This document shows, one piece after another, positions 6,153 to 12,259 of a stretch of DNA of 12,259 nt (position 1 is the stretch's first letter; every line of letters begins with the position of its first letter). The stretch is taken from the NCBI GenBank assembly GCA_024231375.1, contig JAAEQP010000582.1, positions 1-12,259 of the forward strand, read 5' to 3'. The notes below the pieces were generated by a model. It was not told where the DNA came from. It saw only the letters and a list, made by a program, of their open reading frames with translations, and did no database searches. Source of the DNA: a bacterium (GTDB taxonomy: Bacteria; Hydrogenedentota; Hydrogenedentia; Hydrogenedentiales; SLHB01). Made by a program: the position numbers and the translations under genes.

Positions 6153-6186
6153 ATCGCCGTTGACGACGAAAGGGGGAACGCCACCG

Positions 6187-7089
6187 ATGGATCCCAAGTT
6201 GCTTGACGTCATCGAACGTGTGCCCGGCTGGGGCGATGCCGACGGATTGAAGGTAGAGCGCATTCTGGGCGGTCTGACGAACAAGAGTTACCGCGTCGAT
6301 GTGGGCGGCGACTCGTTTGTGTTGCGCTTGGCGGGTGACAACGGCGAGATGCTGGGATTGAACCGCCGGCAGGAGTTTCTATCGCAGCGGGCCGCGGCAA
6401 CCATTGGTGTGGCACCCGAGGCCGTCCACTTGGTGGAGCCCGAGGGGCATTTGGTGAGCCGGTACATCACGGGGCGGCGGATGCACGACGACGAGTTCCG
6501 CGAGCAACGCAACACGGACCGGATGCTGGACGTGCTCAAACGGGTCCACGCGTTGCCGCCCGTTGAAGGCGACTTCGACCCGTGCGCCATGATCCTTGGG
6601 CAGGTTGCCCGAGTCCGCGCTGCGGGCGGCGATGTGCCTGAGCTGTTCCTGCGGTTGCTGGACCCGTTGCGGGCCATCGACGAGGAGCTGAAGCGCGAGT
6701 TGGACGCGCCTTGCCTGTGCCATAACGACCCGTGCAACGGCAACTTTCTGGAAGATGGAGCCATGTGGCTGATCGACTGGGAATGGGGCGGCATGGGCGA
6801 CCCTTTTTTCGACTTGGCGTTCCTGGCCCTGAGTATGCAGATGACGGCGGAGTCTACGTCGCGCATGCTGGCGCGCTACTTCGGCCGGGAGACTCGGGAG
6901 CATCGTGACCGGCTCGACCGCATGACGTTTGTGGTCCACTTGCGCGAGGCCGGGTGGGCGCTGGTGCAGCGGCTGATGGACACGCCTACCAAACTCGACG
7001 TGCCGGCCGCGGCCTTCAACGTGGACGATTGTCTGAACGAGCACCTTGTCACCGCCGAACGGTTGCTGGCGCGGCTCGACCGGAAATGA
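6187..7089 (+). CDS. Choline kinase / aminoglycoside phosphotransferase-fold kinase
   Basis: A 300-residue soluble protein of the choline/ethanolamine kinase branch of the APH superfamily, predicted to phosphorylate a small alcohol such as choline, ethanolamine or another amino-alcohol or sugar. The nucleotide-binding lobe shows LGGLTNKSYRV (27-37), typical of choline kinases, and VLRLAG (45-50). The catalytic loop is HNDPCNGN (179-186), containing the HxDxxxxN-type motif with Asp181 and Asn186. The metal-binding IDWEWGGMGDPFFDLA follows, with Asp197. Length is normal for LicA-like bacterial members. The frame is open upstream through the repeat element, but the ATG at 6187 follows AAGGGGG (about 6170-6176) and starts at the usual N-terminus. 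It is a single-gene unit, convergent with hcp. The substrate cannot be fixed from sequence or neighbours. Confidence 0.88.
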   Translation: MDPKLLDVIERVPGWGDADGLKVERILGGLTNKSYRVDVGGDSFVLRLAGDNGEMLGLNRRQEFLSQRAAATIGVAPEAVHLVEPEGHLVSRYITGRRMHDDEFREQRNTDRMLDVLKRVHALPPVEGDFDPCAMILGQVARVRAAGGDVPELFLRLLDPLRAIDEELKRELDAPCLCHNDPCNGNFLEDGAMWLIDWEWGGMGDPFFDLAFLALSMQMTAESTSRMLARYFGRETREHRDRLDRMTFVVHLREAGWALVQRLMDTPTKLDVPAAAFNVDDCLNEHLVTAERLLARLDRK

Positions 7090-7092
7090 AGG

Positions 7093-7130
7093 ACCGGATG
7101 GGCCGCTGGGGGGGGAGCGACCCATCCGGT
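7093..7130. terminator. Bidirectional terminator hairpin between kinase and hcp
   Basis: ACCGGATGGG (7093-7102) pairs perfectly with CCCATCCGGT (7121-7130) over 10 bp, around an 18-nt G-rich loop. It lies 3 nt after the kinase stop and about 40 nt beyond the hcp stop, so it can serve both convergent genes. There is no long T-tract on either strand. Confidence 0.6.
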
Positions 7131-7169
7131 TGAGGGGGGAGGATTGTCCTGGCGTGATGCCTGAGCGCG

Positions 7170-8810
7170 TTAGCTCAGGATGGCGGCCAGGTCTTCCTCG
7201 GGGGTACTAATGGGTTTGATTTCGAAGGTATCGACCAGAACCTGAAGCACGGCCGGCGTCACGAACGCGGGCAGACTCGGCCCGAGCCGGATACCCTTGA
7301 TCCCGAGGTGGAGCAACGTCAGCAGGATGGCCACCGCTTTCTGCTCGTACCAACTCAGGACCATGGACAAGGGCAAGTCGTTCACCCCGCATTCGAAGGC
7401 GTTGGAAAGGGCCACCGCGATTTGGATGGCGGAGTACGCATCGTTGCACTGTCCGATGTCGAGCAGGCGCGGAATGCCGCCGATGTCGCCGAAGTCCAGC
7501 TTGTTGAATCGGAACTTGCCACAGGCCAGAGTCAGAATGACGCAATCGTCCGGTACGGCTTTCGCGAAGTCGGTGTAGTAGTTGCGACCCGGCTTGGCGC
7601 CGTCGCATCCACCAACCAGGAAGAAGTGGCGAACCGCGCCGGCCTTCACCGCGTCGATGACCTTGTCCGCTACGCCCATGACGGCGTTGTGGCCGAATCC
7701 GATTGTGATGGTCTGCTCGGGCGTGTCTTCTTCGAAGCCCGGCGCTGCCAAGGCCGCCTCGATGACGGGGGTGTAGTCGTCGTCGGCAATGTGCGTCACG
7801 TCGGGCCACGCCACCAAGCCGGTCGTGAAGATGCGCGCTTTGTAGCGTTTGGCCGGGCGCTGGATGCAGTTCGTGGTCATGAGGATGGCACCGGGGAATT
7901 CCGCGAACTCCTTCTCCTGATCCTGCCAGGCGCCGCCGTAGTTGCCCACGAGGTGCGCATACTTCTTCAAGCCGGGGTAGGAAAGGCACGGAAGCATCTC
8001 GCCGTGGGTGTAGACGTTGATACCCTTGCCCTCGGTCTGTTGAAGGATGTCATCGAGATTCTTCAGATCGTGTCCCGACACCAGAATGCACTTACCCTTC
8101 ACCGGCGTAACCCGCGCCACGGTGGGTTCGGGGTGCCCGTAGGTGCCCGTATTGGCCGCGTCCAGAATCTCCATGGCCTTCAGGTTAAGTTCGCCCGCTT
8201 TCAGCGCCCATCCAACCATCTCGTCCACGGACGCGTCCCTCGTCAGGAAATCCATGCCTTCATTGAGCAAGGCGTAGATGGCCGGGTCTTCATGGCCCAA
8301 CACGCGGGCGTGGTCGATGTAGGCGGCGGCGCCCTTGATCCCGTAGAGCACCAGTTCCTTCAGGCCGGCCATGTCGTTGCCGAGGGTTTCCTGGAACTTC
8401 TCGATGGACACTTCCTGGCCCTGACGGACCATACCGTCCTGGGTGTCGGCGAGTTTGTACGTCGCCGGACCGTCGAGGGCTTCGGGGGCGGAGCCCTTCT
8501 CGGCACAGGCTGACTCGTACAAGGCCTTGGCCTTGTCCCGCATGACAACGGACTGGGTCAGGGAATCTTCCAAGCGGGCCGGGTCGAAGTCTACGTTGGT
8601 GACGGTGGTGAACAGGGCCTGGCAGATGAAGGCGTCGATGGCGGCGTCCTGGCGCCCGAGTTCATTGGCCCGGGCCGCGTACATGGCGATTCCCTTGGTC
8701 ATATGAACCAACACGTCCTGGAGAGCGGCCGTCTGGGGATCCTTGCCGCAATCCCCCATGGTCGTGCATCCCGTTCCGCCGCCTGTTTGCTCGCACTGAT
8801 AGCAAAACAT
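7170..8810 (-). CDS. hcp: Hybrid cluster protein (hydroxylamine / NO reductase), class I
   Basis: A 546-residue cytoplasmic Fe-S protein. The family reduces hydroxylamine in vitro; its physiological role is removal of nitric oxide and related nitrosative stress. The N-terminal cysteines Cys3, Cys6, Cys15 and Cys21 (CX2CX8CX5C) are the class I spacing, typical of strict anaerobes and a cubane cluster, unlike the E. coli class II spacing. All eight ligands expected for the hybrid cluster are present: His247 (SGHDLK), Glu271 (THGEM), Cys315 (TTNC), Cys402 (GGCDGA), Cys430 (LACGK), Cys455 (GQCND), Glu489 and Lys491 (WYEQK). The start has a near-perfect GGAGGAG site. It follows the ferredoxin gene by 38 bp in one operon, so the ferredoxin probably supplies its electrons. 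Confidence 0.98.
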   Translation of the reverse strand: MFCYQCEQTGGGTGCTTMGDCGKDPQTAALQDVLVHMTKGIAMYAARANELGRQDAAIDAFICQALFTTVTNVDFDPARLEDSLTQSVVMRDKAKALYESACAEKGSAPEALDGPATYKLADTQDGMVRQGQEVSIEKFQETLGNDMAGLKELVLYGIKGAAAYIDHARVLGHEDPAIYALLNEGMDFLTRDASVDEMVGWALKAGELNLKAMEILDAANTGTYGHPEPTVARVTPVKGKCILVSGHDLKNLDDILQQTEGKGINVYTHGEMLPCLSYPGLKKYAHLVGNYGGAWQDQEKEFAEFPGAILMTTNCIQRPAKRYKARIFTTGLVAWPDVTHIADDDYTPVIEAALAAPGFEEDTPEQTITIGFGHNAVMGVADKVIDAVKAGAVRHFFLVGGCDGAKPGRNYYTDFAKAVPDDCVILTLACGKFRFNKLDFGDIGGIPRLLDIGQCNDAYSAIQIAVALSNAFECGVNDLPLSMVLSWYEQKAVAILLTLLHLGIKGIRLGPSLPAFVTPAVLQVLVDTFEIKPISTPEEDLAAILS

Positions 8811-8848
8811 CTCGTTCTCCTCCTGTGGTTGTTGAAGCGGTCAGCGCC

Positions 8849-9592
8849 TCAGGCCGTCGCCGCTTTGAGTTCTTGTTGAGACTGAATGTCGCCTCGCAAT
8901 CCGATGACGACCTCGTGTACCGGTGTGGTGGACTGAGCGAGGGCGCGCGCTTGCGCGACCATCCGCACCAATCCGCCGCAACAGGGCACTTCCATCCGCG
9001 CGATGGTGACCGACTTCGGCTGCGCCACCGCGAAGAGTTCCGCCAGTTTCTCGACATACCCTTCGGTCTGGTCGAGTTTCGGGCACGCGATGATGAGCGC
9101 CTTGCCTGGCAACAGATCCGTGTGGAACGCGCCGCACGAGAAGGCCGAGCAGGATGCCGCAATCAGTACGTCGGTGCCGGCGAACTGGGGGGAATCCGGC
9201 CGGACCAGGTGAAGCTGGATGGGCCAGGATTCCAGGGCCGACCGCGGGGCCGAAACGGCCGGAGCGGAAGCACCCGTTGCCTGAGCCGCGGAATGCCGGT
9301 CGAAAGTCTGGGCTTTCATACCGGGGCATGCGTGACCGGCCTGGGGACGTTTCGCTAGGGCCGGATGGTGCTGGACCGTGCCTTTGTACTCGGCGGCTTC
9401 CCGCTGCTCGACCTTCAGCGCACCCACGGGGCATTCGCCCACGCAGACGCCGAGGCCGTCGCAGTAGTCTTCCCGGACAACCGTTGCTTTGCCGTTCACC
9501 AATTGAAGCGCGCCCCCCACGCAGGCGTTCACGCACTGACCGCAGCCCGTGCATTTTTCTTGGTCTATTAGGATAACGTTTCGTTTGGCCAT
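8849..9592 (-). CDS. hcp-associated multi-cluster ferredoxin
   Basis: A 247-residue ferredoxin, first gene of the hcp operon and probable electron donor to the hybrid cluster protein. The N-terminal domain (1-60) has Cys14, Cys17, Cys20 and Cys24 in CTGCGQCVNAC, then a second motif with only Cys44, Cys50 and Cys54 (YCDGLGVCVGECP), one cysteine short of the classical pattern. A linker with HACPG (Cys89) leads to a C-terminal domain beginning near SWPIQLHLV (122-130). That domain carries further cysteines: Cys148 and Cys153 in CSAFSCGAFH, Cys170 in ACPKLD, and Cys204-Cys205 in PCCGG. This architecture matches the larger ferredoxins commonly found beside hcp in anaerobes. The start follows GAGGAAA by 6 nt. 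A palindromic HcpR site lies upstream. Confidence 0.9.
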   Translation of the reverse strand: MAKRNVILIDQEKCTGCGQCVNACVGGALQLVNGKATVVREDYCDGLGVCVGECPVGALKVEQREAAEYKGTVQHHPALAKRPQAGHACPGMKAQTFDRHSAAQATGASAPAVSAPRSALESWPIQLHLVRPDSPQFAGTDVLIAASCSAFSCGAFHTDLLPGKALIIACPKLDQTEGYVEKLAELFAVAQPKSVTIARMEVPCCGGLVRMVAQARALAQSTTPVHEVVIGLRGDIQSQQELKAATA

Positions 9593-9618
9593 GTCTGTTT
9601 CCTCGCTGTTGTATCGGA

Positions 9619-9624
9619 ACTGTA
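9619..9624 (-). promoter_or_regulatory. -10 element of the ferredoxin–hcp promoter
   Basis: Minus-strand TACAGT (9624-9619), with a start site near 9613-9612 and a leader of about 20 nt. There is no good -35; that region is occupied by the HcpR palindrome centred about 41.5 bp upstream, as expected of a class II activated promoter. Confidence 0.5.
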
Positions 9625-9645
9625 CCCGAACCGGATGGGGGTCGG

Positions 9646-9663
9646 CCTTGACCTAGGTCAAGG
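9646..9663. promoter_or_regulatory. HcpR operator, perfect 18-bp palindrome
   Basis: CCTTGACCTAGGTCAAGG is perfectly self-complementary. It fits the CRP/FNR-family pattern TTGAC-N4-GTCAA and closely resembles the TTGACC/GGTCAA signal described for HcpR sites upstream of hcp in Desulfovibrio-type bacteria. It lies 54 bp before the ferredoxin start and 142 bp before the hcpR start, in their shared divergent region. Confidence 0.8.
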
Positions 9664-9741
9664 GGGTGCTTTTTCTGTGTCTTTCGTCCTGTGGTGGGCG
9701 AGGATTGTCGGAGGCTTTGGCTTTTTGGTGGACGCTCGGAG

Positions 9742-9747
9742 TATGAT
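9742..9747 (+). promoter_or_regulatory. -10 element of the hcpR promoter
   Basis: TATGAT (9742-9747) is a near-consensus -10. The only -35 candidate is TTGGCT (9717-9722), with a long 19-bp spacer. Transcription would start near 9754, about 52 nt before the ATG. The HcpR palindrome lies about 100 bp upstream of that start, so autoregulation is possible but not indicated. Confidence 0.35.
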
Positions 9748-9805
9748 TCCTCCGGGCGGGATATCTTCACAAGAACGCTACAAGAAACGGCTTAGAGAGG
9801 CGGCG

Positions 9806-10507
9806 ATGAGGACCATCAAATCGAGTCCCGATGAACGCATTGATATGTTGGACGCGTTCCCCATGTTCGGCAATCTCGCCGATGCGGACAAGCGAGCCTT
9901 GGCCGATACGGTGCTGATCCGGGAGTACGGGGCCAATGAATTGCTTTTCATGCAGGACGGGGAGGCGGCCGGATTCTTCGGTGTGCTGTCAGGCAAGGTG
10001 AAGATCCATCGGGTGGGGAACGACGGCCGCGAGCAGGTGCTGCACCTGTTTGGCCGGGGCGAGTTGTGCGGCGAAGTGCCGGTGTTTCAGGGCCGGGTGT
10101 TCCCGGCGTCGGCCATGGCGGTGAGCAAGGCCCGTGTGGTGTACGTGCCGCGGGTGGCCTTTCTCGATCTTGCGCGGAAACGGCCGGAACTGCTCCTCGG
10201 CATGCTGGCCATGCTGTCGCACCGGCTTCGGGGATTCGTGAACCTCGTCGACGACCTGTCGCTTAAGGAGGTGTCGGCGCGCCTGGCGAAATACTTGTTG
10301 GATCGGCAGGTGCGAAAGGGATCGGACACGGTGGAACTGGACAGCACCAAGGCGGTGCTGGCGGCGCGGCTCGGCACCATCGCGGAAACGATCAGCCGCA
10401 CGTTGAACCGCATGCAGAAGCGGGGCGTCATCGAGGTGAACGGCCGGTCCATCCGGGTCCTGGACCGCGATGCGTTGACGGCGCTGGCGGCCGGGATGAA
10501 GCTGTAG
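9806..10507 (+). CDS. hcpR: CRP/FNR-family regulator, probable HcpR
   Basis: A 233-residue transcription factor predicted to activate the divergent ferredoxin–hcp operon in response to NO or nitrosative stress. Residues 18-130 are the cyclic-nucleotide-binding-like beta-barrel, followed by the dimer helix (about 133-165) and a winged helix-turn-helix (175-222). The recognition helix carries ETISR (194-198), the Glu-xx-Ser-Arg arrangement that reads TTGA half-sites in FNR. The sensor differs from CRP, since PAS (100-102) replaces the cAMP-contacting Arg-Ser. It also differs from FNR: the only cysteine is Cys88, so no Fe-S cluster. Known HcpR/DNR relatives sense NO through heme; heme binding here is inference. 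The frame is open from 9635, but the ATG at 9806 follows AGAGAGG (9794-9800), and earlier starts would precede the promoter. Confidence 0.85.
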   Translation: MRTIKSSPDERIDMLDAFPMFGNLADADKRALADTVLIREYGANELLFMQDGEAAGFFGVLSGKVKIHRVGNDGREQVLHLFGRGELCGEVPVFQGRVFPASAMAVSKARVVYVPRVAFLDLARKRPELLLGMLAMLSHRLRGFVNLVDDLSLKEVSARLAKYLLDRQVRKGSDTVELDSTKAVLAARLGTIAETISRTLNRMQKRGVIEVNGRSIRVLDRDALTALAAGMKL

Positions 10508-10527
10508 CACTGATTCCTTTGACCTTC

Positions 10528-10556
10528 TTGCGATTCTACGCGGGACGATCTAAGCT
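10528..10556 (+). promoter_or_regulatory. Sigma70-like promoter of cstA
   Basis: -35 TTGCGA (10528-10533) and -10 TAAGCT (10551-10556) are 17 bp apart, with a start site near 10563 and a leader of about 26 nt. The -35 resembles the TTGCGC boxes upstream of aroB and the HD-GYP gene. This suggests cstA is transcribed separately from hcpR. Confidence 0.45.
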
Positions 10557-10588
10557 GCCTACAGAGAATCGCAGGTATAGGAACGGCT

Positions 10589-12178
10589 ATGGGGGTTTCT
10601 TTCATGGGCGCCTTTCTGGTTGCATTGATTTCAGCGGTGGCGTTTCTGATCGCGTATCAGGTGTACGGGAAGTATCTCGCCCGAAGAGTGTTCGGCCTGG
10701 ACGCGAACGCCCTGGTTCCGTCGAAGGAGGTCAACGACGGCCAGGACTATGTGCCCACGAAGAAGAGCGTAATCTTCGGGCACCATTTCACGTCCATCGC
10801 GGGGACGGGACCGATTGTCGGCCCAGCCATCGCGGTGTTCTGGGGATGGTTGCCGGCGCTGTTGTGGGTGGTGCTGGGCGCGATTCTGGTGGGCGCGGTC
10901 CACGACTTCGGCACGCTGGTGGTGTCGCTGCGGTCGCGGGGCCAATCGCTGGGCGACGCGGCGGGCCGACTCATCTCAGCGCGGGCGCGTGTGCTCCTGC
11001 TCCTGATCATGTTCTTCACGTTGGCTCTGTTCACGGGGATTTTGGGTTTGGTGATCGCCGTTATCCTGACGATGTATCCGGGCACGGTGCTGGCGTTGTG
11101 GATTTCGATGCCCTTGGCGGTGGTCATGGGCGTGCTTCTGCGCCGGTCGATCCTGCCGTTGCCCGTCATGACGGTGGTGTCGGTGTTCACGGTATACCTG
11201 GCGCTCTACGTGGGCGTGAATTGGCTGCCGATTTCGCTGACGGATCTGTTCGGCGTACCGCTCACCGGCGCGGGTCTGAGCTACGCGGGAGGGTTGCGGT
11301 CGGCGGTGGTGATCTGGACGGTGCTGCTGATGATCTACAGCTATGTGGCCAGCGTGTTGCCCGTGTGGCTGTTACTCCAAGCGCGCGACTACATCAACGC
11401 GATCCAGTTGTTCATCGCGCTCGCGGCACTCTCTTTGGGACTGTTGATCGTGCGGCCGGAATTGGTGGCGCCCGCCGTGAACGCCAACCCACCGGCCGAC
11501 GCGCCGGCGCTGTTGCCGTTTCTGTTCATCACGGTTGCGTGCGGCGCCATTTCGGGATTCCATTCCATCGTGGCGACCGGCACCTCGTCGAAACAGGTCG
11601 CCAACGAGCGAGATGCCCGGGCCGTGGGCTATGGCGGGATGCTGCTGGAGGGCGTGTTGGCGGTGCTGGTGATCCTGGCGTGCGCGGCAGGATTGGGCCT
11701 TGGCGTGACACCGAAGGGATCGACGGAACTGCTGACGGGCGCGGACGCGTTTCAGAGTTTCTACGGTGGCGCATGGGGCGACATGCTGCTGGGACGCAAG
11801 ATCGCGGCCTTCGTGGAAGGCGCAGGCAATCTCATGGGCGGGATGGGTGTGCCGCTGCCCATGGCCGTGGGCGTGGCGGCGCTGATGGTCGCGTCTTTCG
11901 CGGCGACCAGCATCGATACATCGACGCGTCTTCAACGGTACGTGATCCAGGAGTTGGGCAATCTCTCGCGGGTGCGGGTACTCACCAACCGGTACGTGGC
12001 CACCTTTGTGGCGGTGGCGGTAGCGACGACGTTGGCCTTCATCCCTGGACCGAAGGGGCCGGGGTCGGGCGGGACGAGGTTGAAGTCCTGCGACCAGATC
12101 GCCGCGCTGGGCTTGTCGTGGAGCGCCGTCTGCGGCGCGGCCAGGTTGGGCGCGTTGGCGGTGCCGTCGGAGTCATAG
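10589..12178 (+). CDS. cstA: Carbon starvation protein A family transporter, 3' end replaced
   Basis: An inner-membrane transporter of the CstA family, whose members import peptides or pyruvate under carbon limitation. Residues 1-495 are clearly CstA: TM1 (5-25), QVYGKYLARRVFGLD, the signature GHHFTSIAGTGPIVGPAIAV (64-83), GAVHDFGTLVVSLRSRGQS (102-120), many further hydrophobic segments, a conserved GFHSIVATGTSSKQ, and AATSIDTSTRLQRY. Homology ends after LAFIPGPKGPGSGG (codon ending at 12073). In the family this is followed by more membrane segments beginning with a tryptophan-rich loop. Here residues 496-529 (TRLKSCDQ onward) are unrelated and are antisense translation of a TonB receptor fragment. 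The start at 10589 follows AGGAAC; the Met at 10604 is an alternative. The true gene is therefore 3'-incomplete in this window. Confidence 0.88.
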   Translation: MGVSFMGAFLVALISAVAFLIAYQVYGKYLARRVFGLDANALVPSKEVNDGQDYVPTKKSVIFGHHFTSIAGTGPIVGPAIAVFWGWLPALLWVVLGAILVGAVHDFGTLVVSLRSRGQSLGDAAGRLISARARVLLLLIMFFTLALFTGILGLVIAVILTMYPGTVLALWISMPLAVVMGVLLRRSILPLPVMTVVSVFTVYLALYVGVNWLPISLTDLFGVPLTGAGLSYAGGLRSAVVIWTVLLMIYSYVASVLPVWLLLQARDYINAIQLFIALAALSLGLLIVRPELVAPAVNANPPADAPALLPFLFITVACGAISGFHSIVATGTSSKQVANERDARAVGYGGMLLEGVLAVLVILACAAGLGLGVTPKGSTELLTGADAFQSFYGGAWGDMLLGRKIAAFVEGAGNLMGGMGVPLPMAVGVAALMVASFAATSIDTSTRLQRYVIQELGNLSRVRVLTNRYVATFVAVAVATTLAFIPGPKGPGSGGTRLKSCDQIAALGLSWSAVCGAARLGALAVPSES

Positions 12179-12259
12179 TCGATCTGGGTGGTGCCGCGCT
12201 GATAGCCGCTGATCGAGCGCAGGGTCACGCCGCCATCGGTGGTATAGGCCATGTTGAGC
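12074..12259 (-). CDS. TonB-dependent receptor fragment, partial
   Basis: Read on the minus strand from the window edge, the frame gives LNMAYTTDGGVTLRSISGYQ, then TTQIDYDSDGT, and ends WSQDFNLV just before the junction with CstA. This is the classic early beta-barrel sequence of outer-membrane TonB-dependent receptors of Sphingomonad/Caulobacter type: SITGYR-like, followed by a D-x-D segment and W(S/T)QE(F/L)xLxS. Both ends are missing: the 5' side runs off the window, and the 3' side is cut at about 12073, after which the frame continues senselessly antisense to cstA until a stop at 11932. It has no start or promoter. It is probably foreign DNA joined during assembly. Confidence 0.7.

Larger units (their letters stand above)
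5122..6186. other. Repeat-rich non-coding region
   Basis: About 1.06 kb without a credible gene. Open frames exist on both strands only because the GC-rich repeats lack stops; none has a ribosome binding site plus recognisable protein. It holds a terminator-like hairpin at 5125-5160, a dispersed-repeat fragment at 5158-5186, palindromic element copies at 5247-5416, 5844-5901 and 5902-6116, a long imperfect hairpin at 5476-5555, a short one at 5593-5607, and the kinase promoter at 6144-6152. In 5608-5826 I see nothing distinctive. Confidence 0.6.

Noticed and set aside
5857..6186. Upstream extension of the kinase reading frame by 110 codons
   Set aside because: The extension is translation of repeat copies B and C. 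The kinase fold, a good ribosome binding site and an extended -10 promoter all support the ATG at 6187.
7207..7989. 260-codon open frame on the minus strand inside hcp
   Set aside because: It is an out-of-frame shadow of hcp, with an arginine/histidine-rich composition and no domain; hcp itself is intact in another frame.
9635..9805. Longer start for the regulator at 9635 or 9743
   Set aside because: The frame at 9635 would translate the HcpR operator itself, and 9743 lies inside the -10 box. The AGAGAGG-preceded ATG at 9806 gives the normal length for the family.
10518..10524. TTTGACC upstream of cstA as a second HcpR site
   Set aside because: Only a half-site is present; no GGTCAA half follows at the right distance.

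Overview
The window is GC-rich DNA from a bacterium with an anaerobic or facultative lifestyle. It carries a class I hybrid cluster protein, a multi-cluster ferredoxin and a CRP/FNR-type regulator. The gene style (LamG-like lipoprotein, REC–HD-GYP regulator, TPR protein, intergenic palindromic repeats that yield spurious ORFs) recalls Candidatus Hydrogenedentes or the Planctomycetes/Verrucomicrobia sphere. That placement is an impression from style, not a phylogenetic result. Most promoters proposed here are sigma70-like with 17-bp spacers.

Layout: 1–354 has no gene but holds a hairpin and a promoter. 355–1056 (+) is a small lipoprotein with a concanavalin-like domain. 1072–2259 (-) is a REC–HD-GYP response regulator, convergent with the lipoprotein. 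A divergent promoter region (2260–2532) leads into an apparent operon (+): aroB (2533–3621), a TPR protein (3635–4459) and an unrecognised protein (4471–5121). About 1.06 kb of non-coding DNA (5122–6186) follows; it is full of inverted repeats, including three related copies of a palindromic element. 6187–7089 (+) is a choline kinase/APH-fold kinase. It converges, across a strong hairpin, on the two-gene operon ferredoxin (8849–9592, -) then hcp (7170–8810, -). Divergent from that operon is a CRP/FNR regulator (9806–10507, +) that I call HcpR. The last gene is cstA (10589 onward, +).

Functional core: ferredoxin–hcp and the divergent hcpR look like a nitrosative-stress module. A perfect 18-bp palindrome, CCTTGACCTAGGTCAAGG (9646–9663), lies between them, centred about 41.5 bp upstream of the start site predicted for the ferredoxin–hcp promoter. 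This is the geometry of class II activation by an FNR-family protein.

Edge anomaly: the CstA homology stops abruptly at about 12073. The remaining 186 bp encode, on the opposite strand, a piece of a TonB-dependent receptor of proteobacterial (Sphingomonad-like) character. The likeliest explanation is a chimeric join at the end of a metagenomic contig. No CRISPR array, tRNA, rRNA or transposase was seen, and nothing here is clearly a new biological system. The most unusual items are the palindromic repeat cluster, the unrecognised third gene of the aroB operon, and the atypical ferredoxin.
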